NCBI GenBank assembly: GCA_024734495.1
Contig: JALMQS010000082.1
Coordinates: forward strand, 3,037,328-3,101,327
Source: Forficula auricularia
Taxonomy: Eukaryota > Arthropoda > Insecta > Dermaptera > Forficulidae
Reading direction: 5' to 3'
DNA: 64,000 nucleotides
Shown: positions 56,382 through 64,000 of the stretch, in pieces
Position numbering within the stretch: the stretch's first letter is position 1
Layout: every line of letters begins with the position of its first letter
Position numbers and translations under genes: made by a program
Notes under the pieces: generated by a model
Database searches by the model: none
What the model was told of the DNA's origin: nothing
The model's input: the letters and a program-made list of their open reading frames with translations, nothing else

Positions 56382-57130
56382 ACTATACCATTCAGGGTAT
56401 GGTCAAGTATTGTAATCATGCTTGAAAACGGCTGAAATTATAATAGTTTGATAAAAAAATATTGATTGTTTTGGTCTACAAAAAAGTCCTAATGAGTGAA
56501 CATCGAAAAAATTATATTTTACGAGATATTAATTTTGTTGTCAATATGTCTGTTAGTAGATACGTTATCAAATTTTGTGTATGCTCTAGCTCAAAAACTA
56601 GTGTCGAATATCAAAACGAAATTTCACATATAGTTTTGGTGCATTAAGATTAAGAGCTGATTAGATTTTGGTTGAAATCGAACCACAAAATTATGGGGGA
56701 GGTTAAAAATTTAAAATTATAAGATTTCAAACTAAAAAAAAAAACGAAATGTACTATAAAATGAAACTATAATAAAAAAGAGAGTTTTTTATTTTTTTTT
56801 TCAGGGACCAAAATTGGGGAAGGGTTTAAAAAATAGGATTATCAATTAAGTCCTAAACTCTTTAATCGATTTGTACAATAATCCCATTTGAACGCTATAA
56901 CCTTATAAAAATGACTCATTATATGTGAAATTGATAGTGACCAAAAAGAGGAGGTGGGAGGGATCAAAAATAATTTAAAATAATAAAATTTTCTGACTAA
57001 AATCAAAGAAAGCTGATATTCTAATAAAATAGTCTCAAAATTAAAAGGAGATATTATTAATTCCTAATGGGTCCAAAATTATGGAGGGAGTTCTTAAATT
57101 ATTTGATTAAATATTAAATATAAGAGAGGT
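56382..57130 (+). repeat. ~750-bp dispersed repeat, partner at 62620-63314
   Basis: It opens with the hairpin-terminus phrase CCATTCAGGGTATGG and AAGTATTGTAATC. Shared blocks with 62.6-63.3 kb are TTTTACGAGATATTAATT, GATTAAGAGCTG.TTAGATTTTGG, GAAAGCTGATATT and TTAAATATAAGAGAGG. Its 5' part matches 4010-4325 in reverse. No frame. Confidence 0.7.
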
Positions 57131-57363
57131 GAATTATTATATTTTTGAATTATTTTTTATTAACATCTTAATTCTCTCGAGAGAATTTCTGATCAGAATA
57201 TGAATTTTATGTACTTATGATCAAATCGCATTTTGTTTTAAAATAAACTATCTAATCACTCCTTAAAATCTTAAACACTCAATTCGAAATCCCTGATGGG
57301 TTTAAAGTAATTTGAATGGTCCATTTCGTTCTTGAGATTAAACAATAAACATGTAAAAATATA

Positions 57364-57743
57364 TGTAGAAGATGAAATTTTGCCTAGTTCCTTGCCGCCT
57401 TTTGCCTCCTCCGAGACAAATGCGACGACCTAGCTGCTGCGCCACGATTGGCCATATTAAGAGATGCACGCTGATTGGCTGTTTCAAGGACCTATCATCA
57501 GCAGCCACAGATGTCAAGCTCGAGGAGCTATCAGGATCGTCTCCCTCGTTGAAGACGGCAGTTTCAACTCGCAGTTCCAACTCGTTTCAGCTCACACTCG
57601 AGTTGTTATCTCACCCGACGTCAACACGAAGAAAGAAGAAGTTTTCTTATACTCTGTATTTATTTTCATTTAAATTCCTGTTCAATAAATTGTTACCTCA
57701 AACTACAGTTTATCATTCACCAACCACATATACCAATCCTACA
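57364..57743 (+). repeat. 5' LTR
   Basis: 380 bp. Identifiable parts: TGTAG start, two CCAAT-box-like ATTGG motifs (TGATTGGC type), TTATACTCTGTATTTA as possible TATA region, AATAAA within TTCAATAAATTG as a polyadenylation signal, CTACA end. The open frames crossing it are fortuitous. Confidence 0.85.
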
Positions 57744-57744
57744 T

Positions 57745-57815
57745 TTGGGGGCTCAGAGCCGGAATTTGAAGAGCCAAAAGCCGGAATTTGAAGAGCCAAG
57801 AGCCGGAATTTGAAG
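57745..57815 (+). promoter_or_regulatory. tRNA-Pro-type primer binding site and PBS-like tandem leader
   Basis: TGGGGGCTC starts at 57746, two bases after the LTR. It matches the first nine bases of the proline-tRNA primer site known from many retroelements, then diverges. The following leader is three ~24-bp repeats of GAGCC(A)GAGCCGGAATTTGA type (about 57753-57812). Primer identity is an inference from nine bases. Confidence 0.55.
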
Positions 57816-58200
57816 AACAAATAGCCAGAGTGAAGAAAGCGACCTCGACGAATCCTACACCAAGAAGACTCGTGCCAGGATTGAAAGAAGATTCAAGACG
57901 GGATCGAAGACTGAGATTAAAAGTAAACCAGAAGATAGAAGTTTCCCAGCAGTGAAAATATTCATAGACGACGACGTTTTTAGACGAATGAATCTGCTCG
58001 GAGGCAATAAAAAGACGTATTTACCTCCAGTGATCATACTCGAAGTAGAAGAAAAGAAAATTTCACTAAAAGGAATAAAATCGAAGCTACTTTTAACTCA
58101 AGATGACACATCTCTAAGCGACATACCAGCAATCAAACACAGGGTTGATGCCGCAGATTTCGATGTAATTAAAGCAGCTTTGCAGGCTGCTTTTTAACGA
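57814..58200 (+). pseudogene. Gag N-terminal open segment without ATG
   Basis: The frame is open from after a stop near 57800 to TAA at 58195-58197. It encodes a charged stretch (SEESDLDESYTKK...) and then KIFIDDDVFRRMNLLGG. No ATG lies near its beginning, so the start is lost or non-canonical. I do not recognise a domain in it. Its position directly after the leader and ahead of the clear gag segment makes a gag N-terminus likely. Codon use (A-ending, K/E-rich) equals that of the next two segments. About 125 codons. Confidence 0.5.
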
Positions 58201-58343
58201 AAGACCGGACAAGAACAAGCCGGCAAAGAGTCAGAAAAATTCTCGGGTTTTGAATTTAGCGAAGGAATCCGACGAATTGACAAAAAGAAAAACACTTTTG
58301 GAAAAAATATAGAGACGAAGAAGTCAAGAAAATTGCTCAAATA

Positions 58344-58829
58344 TTGAATCTAGATGAAAACAATATTCTGGACAATCTTTTTGATTTAAAAGAACTAAAA
58401 GACGAGCTAGAAAACAATGAAGACAGCTCCGAGGAAGCGAGCTCCGAAGAAGAAGAAGTAACACACGAAGAAACAAAAACCGAACCAATCCAAAGAAGAA
58501 TCCAAAGCCATCGGTCAATTTCTATCAGAGACGTTGAAGACTCATTACGAAAATTCGACGGGAAAAATGGCATTTCCGTTGAAAGATGGATCGAAGACAT
58601 CGAGCTAGAAGCAGAAGGCAACGATTTCACCGAAAGAGAAACATTCATCCTAGCAAGAAAATTACTCATCGGAAGAGCAAGAACTTTCTATGACAGCAGA
58701 AGAGACATTACAACATGGCCCAAGCTAAGGAAAACGTTTCTCAAAGAATTTTCAAACATTTCATTGCCCGCCGACATCCACAAGCAACTAGCCAGCAGAA
58801 AAATGCAAAAAAGAAGAAGAGGTCAGTGA
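58344..58829 (+). pseudogene. gag: Retrotransposon gag, central segment
   Basis: 161 codons. An acidic N-part (ELENNEDSSEEASSEEEE) is followed by the capsid-like part: RKFDGKNGISVERWIEDIE, then ARKLLIGRARTFYDS, WPKLRKTFLKEF. This is the retrotrans_gag pattern of Gypsy-type elements (FDG...W...D, L.G.A..W/F, F...F). The frame ends in KMQKRRRGQ and a stop because of a one-base shift in the run GCAAAAAAGAAGAAG near 58805. The other frame gives KKEEEVSDYFTVMCELA and joins the next segment. The position in the middle of the capsid argues for decay, not programmed frameshifting. Confidence 0.75.
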
Positions 58830-58839
58830 CTACTTTACA

Positions 58840-59910
58840 GTGATGTGCGAACTCGCAAGCAGAGGAAATATAGACAATCAGTCATTGCTCCAATACGTGT
58901 TAGAAGGCATCCCAGATGTTCACAACTACAAAAGTCTCTTGTATGGTGCAAGTACATTTGACGGATTCAAGAAGAAAATGCGAGTTTACGAGAAGGCAAT
59001 AAAGGATCACCAAGCTGCAGAAAGACCTCACAGAAAAATAGAAACAACCCCAACAAGCTCTACTGAAAAAACAAATCGACAAACAGAATATACCCATGTC
59101 AAGAAGAAAGAAATAGAAGCTCTCGTCGATACAGGAAGCTCCCTGACTCTGATAACAAAAAGAACACATCAAAGGGTCCAATCTCCAAAGAGAGAAAAGG
59201 TGAAAGAAGAAACGAAGAAGGAAGAATTTGACATACTCAACATCAACATTATAGACGAACCTCCTCAGGCAGACATCAGACACGAATTGAAGATTCCACT
59301 GAAGGATGACGAACTAATGGAAACAGAAGAAGCCCAGCTGATAAACGACTCCAGACCAGAAGAAAATGAAAATTTTGACGAAAATGAAGAAAAGAAAATC
59401 GACTTGAAGAAAAACGTGAAAAATGAATGTGAACCAGAAGAAGAAAAATTTAAAGATGCACCTGGAATTAATAAAAAACCTGAAACACCATTTGAAGACG
59501 AAGATCAAGAAAAGACTACTCAAAATGAAAAAGGAACAGCAGAAAGAAAAGAAATAATTTCAGAAGATGAAGAAAATATTTCAGAAAATTCAGAAGTTAG
59601 AAAAAATAAACGAAACCATAGAAAAATCACCAATCTTGACGACCACCAAAATTCGATGAAACATGAAAAGAAATCTAAGAAGAAAAAATATAAAACGAAT
59701 TCAGAAGAACACAAAAAAGAAAATACATCTAAAAAGCGCGATAAAGAAGAGCGAAAACTCGATGAAATCAAGATAATTCCGAAGCATGAAAAAATAAAAT
59801 TATACAAGACGAAGCTGCGAAAACTAATCAAGAAGAAGGTGAAAATGAAGTCCGAAGTTATTCGAACGGCATATTCGAGGACGAATATGATGCAGGATGG
59901 CCGAATGTAG
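58840..59910 (+). pseudogene. Gag C-part, truncated protease and K/E-rich tail
   Basis: 356 codons. The first ~60 continue gag (MCELASRGNIDNQSLLQYVL, then GIPD). Around residue 92 EALVDTGSSLTLITKRTH is the active-site strand of a retroviral-type aspartic protease (DTGS). The Cys-His zinc knuckle that normally precedes it is absent, and the flap and the rest of the protease are not recognisable. The last ~230 residues are low-complexity Glu/Lys/Asp/Asn, unlike any pol domain. The frame stays open up to the 3' LTR boundary, which is notable for a deleted element. Minus-strand frames over it are shadows. Confidence 0.65.
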
Positions 59911-60275
59911 AGATGAAATTTTGCCTAATTCCTTGCCGCCTTTGCCTCATCCGGACAAACGCGACGACCTAGCTGCGCCCTGATTGGCCATATTAAGAGA
60001 TGCGCTGATTGGCTGTTTCAAGGACCTATCATCGGCAGCCCTAGATGTCAGCTCGACGGCTATAAGGATCGTCTCCCTCGTTGAAGACAGCAGTTTCAAC
60101 TCGCAGTTCCAACTCGTTTCAGCTCACACTCGAGTTGTTATCTCACCCGACGTCAACATCAAGAAAGAAGAAGTTTTCTTATACTCTGTATTTATTTTCA
60201 TTTAAATTCCTGTTCAATAAATTGTTACCTCAAACTACAGTTTATCATTCACCAACCACATATACCAATCCTACA
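59906..60275 (+). repeat. 3' LTR
   Basis: 370 bp, aligned with the 5' LTR. The 3' ~200 bp differs at only about three positions. The 5' ~180 bp carries roughly a dozen substitutions and six small indels. It ends CTACA at 60275. Confidence 0.85.
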
Positions 60276-60467
60276 TTAGTAATAATAACCCCAAGAGAGA
60301 AAGAAAAATTTGAATTGCAAGACGCTTAAAGCGTGTATTAATTATTCTATTAATTAAAATTGATTTTTTTGGTCCAATACTATGTAATAATAATTCGATC
60401 AAAATTGGTCAGATGCGCCTTTAAGCCCTCAATAATAATAATAAAATTTGATATCTAAAAGTTGATG

Positions 60468-61006
60468 TTAAGGAGGTTCTTTCGCGACAATCCACACAAA
60501 ATTTTTTAGACTCGTAACCACTCTATAAATATGAACGGAACTAAAATTTTAGGTTATGTTTTTTAACATGACTGTACACTCACACTACGAAATCTCTATA
60601 TGTATACACACATACTAGCCGGATCGTTTCCAAGCCATTGTTCTTATATCCCTTCCACTAAAAATAATCGCCAAAATATGTTTTTTTTTGTTTTTTATCA
60701 AAACTACGTGGTAAATAATTTCTATTTTTTTTTAAGTTACTGCAAATATATTATTCTAACAAATATTAGTTTTTTTATCAAGATGGTGAAAGTCCTTCAA
60801 TGAAAAAAAATAAAATAATGATCATTTCCCCACCCTTTCCCTATCTACCCTATGTAAAAAATGTCATTTTTAATTGCAATTATTTTATGTTTGGTGTGGT
60901 AAATCGTCTTCAAATTTTAACAGTATGTGTATTATGCTTTTAATGACTTACATTCCAATTTTCAAAGACTTCTTGAATTTTTGCATTTGTGAAAGAAGTA
61001 CCTTAA
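60468..61006. mobile_element. TTAA-flanked element (piggyBac-type candidate), uninterrupted copy
   Basis: TTAA at 60468-60471 and 61003-61006. Ends GGAGGTTCTTTCGCGACAA and, inverted, GGTACTTCTTTCACAAATG. It aligns over its length with 27845-28545 but lacks the 174-bp hAT MITE found there. 531 bp between the TTAA sites; no transposase. Confidence 0.65.
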
Positions 61007-61540
61007 ATTTATTTTCATTTATCTTTTACTGACAATTTTCCTTTTTTTAAATAAAAATATTCTTTTATATTTTCTGTTTTAGAGAATCGAGCCAACCTAG
61101 AGAAATGCATTCAAGATAATCGGAATTAAAAACGGCATTTTATTTATTTGTGAGGCGGACATCGACCAGTGCAGGCAGGCAGACCTGCAGACGCGGCAGC
61201 TATTCTTCCAAGGTAAGAGCAAATCGACTAAACTCTAATTAATTTTTCATCATTAAATCTTAATTAGTATAAGTGATATTAATATTACATCATTTTATAC
61301 TCAAAACAGTCAACTCTCAGCATGAAAACTTGATCTTTTATCGAAAATAGTTAATTAAAAAATAAAAGGAAAATCTTTTGACTAATATATCAAAAAACTA
61401 GTAAATTGTAGTTAATCATTTTACTGTTTCTCTATCCGATCTGTTATTTGAACAATTGATAAATAATAGATAAAATATTTAAAATTAAAAAAGACTGACG
61501 ATGAACTATATATTACTTATATATGCATTCTTATATTCGT

Positions 61541-61555
61541 TATATCTATATCTAT

Positions 61556-61586
<31 letters not shown>

Positions 61587-62310
61587 AAATTCTTTGCCCG
61601 ATACACTCACTCACTCACTCATCATCAAAACAGCCAGAACCACTGGACATAGAAACATGAAATTTGGAGAGGATATTATATCTATGACATAGGGGCTCAG
61701 TAAGAAAGGATTTTTCGAAATTCAAGCCCTAAGGGGTCAAAGGGGGCAAAGTGTGTTTTCACTGATTATGCAATATCTCTTAAGGACGATAAAATATCTA
61801 CTTGCTTTTTACTTATAAAAATACTAAATTAAAATATCTAAAAAATTATTTCAGGATTTTTTGAAATTCGACCTCTAAAAGGGGTCAAAAGGGGCAAACT
61901 ATCTTTGCAATGTGTTTACACTAATTATACATTTTCAATTAGAACGATAAGATATCTACTTGATTTTTACTTAATAAAATTCTAAATACAAATATTTAAA
62001 AAGAATTTTCAAGATTTTTTGAAATTCGACTCCCAACTATCCAAAATGTGAGTGGGGGCAAAAATTAAAACTCTCTCCGATCTTGATCAAATTTTGTAGA
62101 GTTATTCTTTATTACTTTAAGAAACTATTTCAAGAAAGTTAATTTTTTGCCAGGTTTTATAATTAAAAAAAAAAAAAAAAAAACATACTTTTTTGGGAAT
62201 GGAGCTTTATTTAAAATGAATTTTGGAGACCTAATAATCACATGCTGAGATGCCGCCCGCCAGGACCACCTGCTCGGAGGGCCGAGCTGTAGAGCAGCTC
62301 GTAATATTAT
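61541..62310 (+). mobile_element. Helitron-like repeat, probable
   Basis: A TATCTATATCTATATATC microsatellite (61541-61586) leads into TATATATATATAAAATTC, the same 5' style as 36311. ACTCACTCACTCATC and AGCCAGAACCACTGGACATAGAAACATGAAATTTGG follow; this kind of phrase is common at insect Helitron starts. Two ~185-bp tandem modules with AAGGGGTCAAAGGGGGCAAA variants follow (61720 and 61875). Near the 3' end the hairpin GAGCTG/CAGCTC (62284-62301) is present, but no CTRR at the expected distance. The 3' boundary is therefore uncertain. Confidence 0.45.
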
Positions 62311-62619
62311 ATGTAGGTAGGCCTATATGTTTATTTGCATAAAGTAGAGGACAACCTCATTGATTTACCTTTAAGAATCATCTACTCTGTTACTCTCAGA
62401 AAAATAAAATCTTTTTCAATTAGAAAATCTTTAGTTGTTTACTTATAAATTAACATTTTTGCTACCTTCAGCGAAAATACCATTTTTCATTCGGGTCATC
62501 TTGCTCTACTTCGATGTCCTAATATTGCCATGGACTGCAATTTAATTTAATTTTATCTGTTCAAGTTATTGCTGACTTTGTGTTTGGATCGATCTAAATA
62601 TCTTAAAAATTACTGAAAC
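62311..62619. repeat. TTTGCATAAAG repeat fragment
   Basis: ATTTGCATAAAGTAGAGGACAACCTCATTG at 62333 resembles 27335 and 38053, and TCTGTTACTCTCAGAAAAATAAAATC at 62389 resembles the tail motif of the Penelope-type elements (38.1 kb order: TTTGCATCAAGC, then CTCTGCTACTCTCGGC). The two motifs are in the same order and spacing in both places. Confidence 0.45.
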
Positions 62620-63320
62620 TATTTTGTTAAAAAACCTGGCGTTTTGGTATACTTACAAAAAATTCCTGATCACTGAACATCGAAATTTTTGTATTTATTT
62701 TACGAGATATTAATTATTTTGGTAAAATGTCTTTTAGTTAGTAAGTACGTAAGTTCGTTACCAAATATTATGTACGTTCTAGCTCAATAATAGTGTGAAT
62801 AGCAAAACAAAATTTCAAATGTAGTTCTAGTGTATTGAGATTAAGAGCTGCTTAGATTTTGGTTGAAATCGAACAAAAAATTAAGGGGATTAGGGGTTTT
62901 AAAAAATTAAAATTATAAATTTTCAAACTAAAAAAATCAAGAAAAATAAAAAAGAGATCTATAATAAAAAAAGAGAGTCATTATTTTTTTTCGAGATCCA
63001 GAACTGTGAGGGGGGCTTCAAAAAATAAATCTATCAATAACAACCTCAAGACCCTTCATAGATTTTGACCAAATTACCCCTATGTGACCTTATGAAGAGA
63101 CTGACTATTTGAAATTAATAGTGAACCAAAAGAGGGGGAGGGGGGGGTCAAATATAATTTAAAATAATAAAATTTCCAAACAAAATAGAAGAAAGCTGAT
63201 ATTTAGAATAGAAGATTCTCATTTATAAGGAGATATGATAAATTGCTAATGGGCCCAAAATGCATTCGTAAATGATTATAAATTATTTTATTAAATATTA
63301 AATATAAGAGAGGGGGCAGG
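62620..63320 (+). repeat. Dispersed repeat, partner of 56382-57130
   Basis: Blocks shared with the 56-kb copy: CTGAACATCGAAATTTTT, TTTTACGAGATATTAATT, ATTGAGATTAAGAGCTGC, GAAAGCTGATATT, AATATAAGAGAGGGG. The hairpin terminus of the 56-kb copy is not retained at the left end. No frame. Confidence 0.7.
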
Positions 63321-63714
63321 TTGTAAGGTAAAGTCATGTAAATGGCCACATAGGTTTATTTTTAAATCGTTTAAACAGCATTCTTAATATCTTTATCTTT
63401 ATGACCAGTATTTGGTATAAATTCTTAAAATCTCACTACTATTTCACCATTTTTATTTATATATAAACTGATCGACATGACGTATATGGTATATCAAGCG
63501 TAGAATCTACAATGATGCGAAAATACTTAGTGTTTTGAACTCCAGTAGAGTTATAATATTTTATCACGAATCAATTTTCTTAATAAACGTTTTTTAATAA
63601 TTATTATAAATACCTACTTAAGTGAAATTTGTTCAAACATTCACAGCAAAACTAAGCCAAATCGATTTTTAAATTTTAAACGTTCTTCAAATTTTGCAGC
63701 CTCTATAGGCAAAA

Positions 63715-63785
63715 TTTTCTCGCATCTAAAATTTTAGCGAGTCTAAAATTTTGCCGCCCGAGGCCCGGGCCTCACGGCCTTAAGC
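63715..63785. other. GC palindrome and AAAATTTTAG motifs beside the PIWI fragment
   Basis: GAGGCCCGGGCCTC (63760-63773) is a perfect 14-bp palindrome in AT-rich DNA. Next to it, CTAAAATTTTAGCGAGTCTA and TAAAATTTTGCCGCCCG form nested inverted motifs. This looks like the terminus of a MITE abutting the end of the PAZ reading frame. No partner end is within the window. Confidence 0.45.
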
Positions 63786-63794
63786 GTAAATTCA

Positions 63795-64000
63795 TTACTG
63801 GATCCCCTCTTCAATTTTCACCTTAAAACTTAAATTTTTTGAATTTTCAAGTTTATCCATCTTATAAGTAACATCCACTCCAGTCTTCAATTTGAAGACA
63901 GAATCAGGGTTACTGTTAAAATCAACATCATCCACACGATAAGTGCGTTGATTGTAGTTAGTCAATACAATTTGACGAATTATCATTTTTAATAAGATAT
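63795..64000 (-). CDS. Partial PIWI-type PAZ domain exon (or pseudogene)
   Basis: On the minus strand the frame is open from the window edge (ILLK, then MIIRQ) through IVLTNYNQRTYRVDDVDFN and SNPDSVFKLKTGVDVTYK to a stop at 63795-63797. VLTRYNNKTYRVDDIDW-type sequence followed by xxxSTFK.....EISY is the N-terminal half of the PAZ domain of PIWI-clade Argonautes, which bind the piRNA 3' end in the piRNA pathway that silences transposons. The expected continuation (EYYKxxY...QPLL) is missing: after TYK the product is MDKLENSKNLSF, which does not match. An exon end is possible (AAG|GTGAAA at about 63826 is a fair donor), or this is a truncated copy. No internal ATG is required, since the exon continues beyond the edge. 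Family call firm, functionality unknown. Confidence 0.7.
   Translation of the reverse strand, partial: ILLKMIIRQIVLTNYNQRTYRVDDVDFNSNPDSVFKLKTGVDVTYKMDKLENSKNLSFKVKIEEGIQ

Larger units (their letters stand above)
57364..60275 (+). mobile_element. LTR retrotransposon (Gypsy-like gag), pol deleted
   Basis: Two direct LTRs (57364-57743 and 59906-60275) both start TGTAG and end CTACA. A PBS-like TGGGGGCTC follows the 5' LTR. The interior is only about 2.16 kb and holds a broken gag, a short protease motif DTGS, and a K/E-rich open stretch. No RT, RNase H or integrase motif is seen. It could be a deletion derivative or a non-autonomous gag-only form. The 5-bp flanks (ATATA and TTAGT) do not match, so either the target duplication is lost or the element is a recombinant. 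Confidence 0.85.

Noticed and set aside
57372..57791. 139-codon frame in the 5' LTR (and the similar one in the 3' LTR)
   Set aside because: It runs over promoter and polyadenylation signals of the LTR and is disrupted by indels in the other LTR.
58800..58830. Programmed ribosomal frameshift site
   Set aside because: The A-run could slip, but the shift lies within the capsid-like region rather than between gag and pol, and other breaks exist nearby.
59314..59831. Minus-strand open frames rich in Phe/Ser
   Set aside because: They are shadows of the Glu/Lys-rich plus-strand segment.

Overview
Eukaryotic, gene-poor, AT-rich DNA, almost certainly from an arthropod or a close relative. The grounds are the transposon mix (hAT, Tc1/mariner, PIF/Harbinger-like and TTAA-target DNA elements, a Helitron, tRNA-derived SINEs, 5'-truncated LINEs, one Gypsy-like LTR element, and Penelope-type fold-back repeats) and the protein style of the LINE ends. 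There is no operon, rRNA, CRISPR array or prokaryotic gene. I could not determine the species.

The only sequence that looks like a host gene is at the extreme right edge. On the minus strand, about 63795-64000 encodes the first half of a PAZ domain of the PIWI type and runs off the window. Every other recognisable coding stretch is a broken transposon gene: a Tc1 transposase C-terminus (13.6 kb), a LINE reverse transcriptase (13.9-15.1 kb), a hAT/ZBED5-like transposase N-terminus (18.0-18.4 kb), two LINE C-termini (9.0 and 55.1-55.7 kb), and the gag/protease remnant of an LTR element (57.8-59.9 kb).

Layout. 0-9.4 kb: a SINE, fold-back elements, copies of a dispersed ~110-bp unit, and a mariner-type MITE with a LINE 3' end inserted in it. 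10.6-11.3 kb: the first Penelope-type fold-back region. 13.5-15.2 kb: Tc1 remnant, then a LINE whose RT frame is split by a 311-bp Harbinger-like MITE with a TAA duplication. 15.6-18.95 kb: small fold-backs, a hAT transposase relic, a SINE with a long poly-A tail. 19-29 kb: mostly unique AT-rich DNA with hAT MITEs and a TTAA element carrying a nested hAT MITE. 29.5-32.1 kb: a composite repeat with 119-bp tandem units running into a large inverted copy. 32.5-33.5 kb: a hAT element with a perfect 8-bp duplication and a mariner MITE inside it. 36.3-37.9 kb: a non-autonomous Helitron with a very G-rich 3' half. 38.8-51.1 kb: hAT, mariner and fold-back elements. 52-57 kb: a 181-bp tandem array, a LINE end, dispersed repeats. 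57.36-60.28 kb: an LTR element with both LTRs but without RT, RNase H and integrase. 60.5-63.3 kb: a second TTAA element (a natural empty site for the 28-kb nested insertion), a Helitron-like repeat and a dispersed repeat.

The most notable theme is a recurring short motif, CTGANGA - stem-loop - GAAAC, found in several sequence-unrelated fold-back elements. In three or four of them it occurs as an inverted pair. It resembles the hammerhead ribozyme core known from Penelope-like elements and retrozymes, and one stem shows a compensatory base-pair change between copies. All calls come from reading the sequence; none was tested by database search or folding software.
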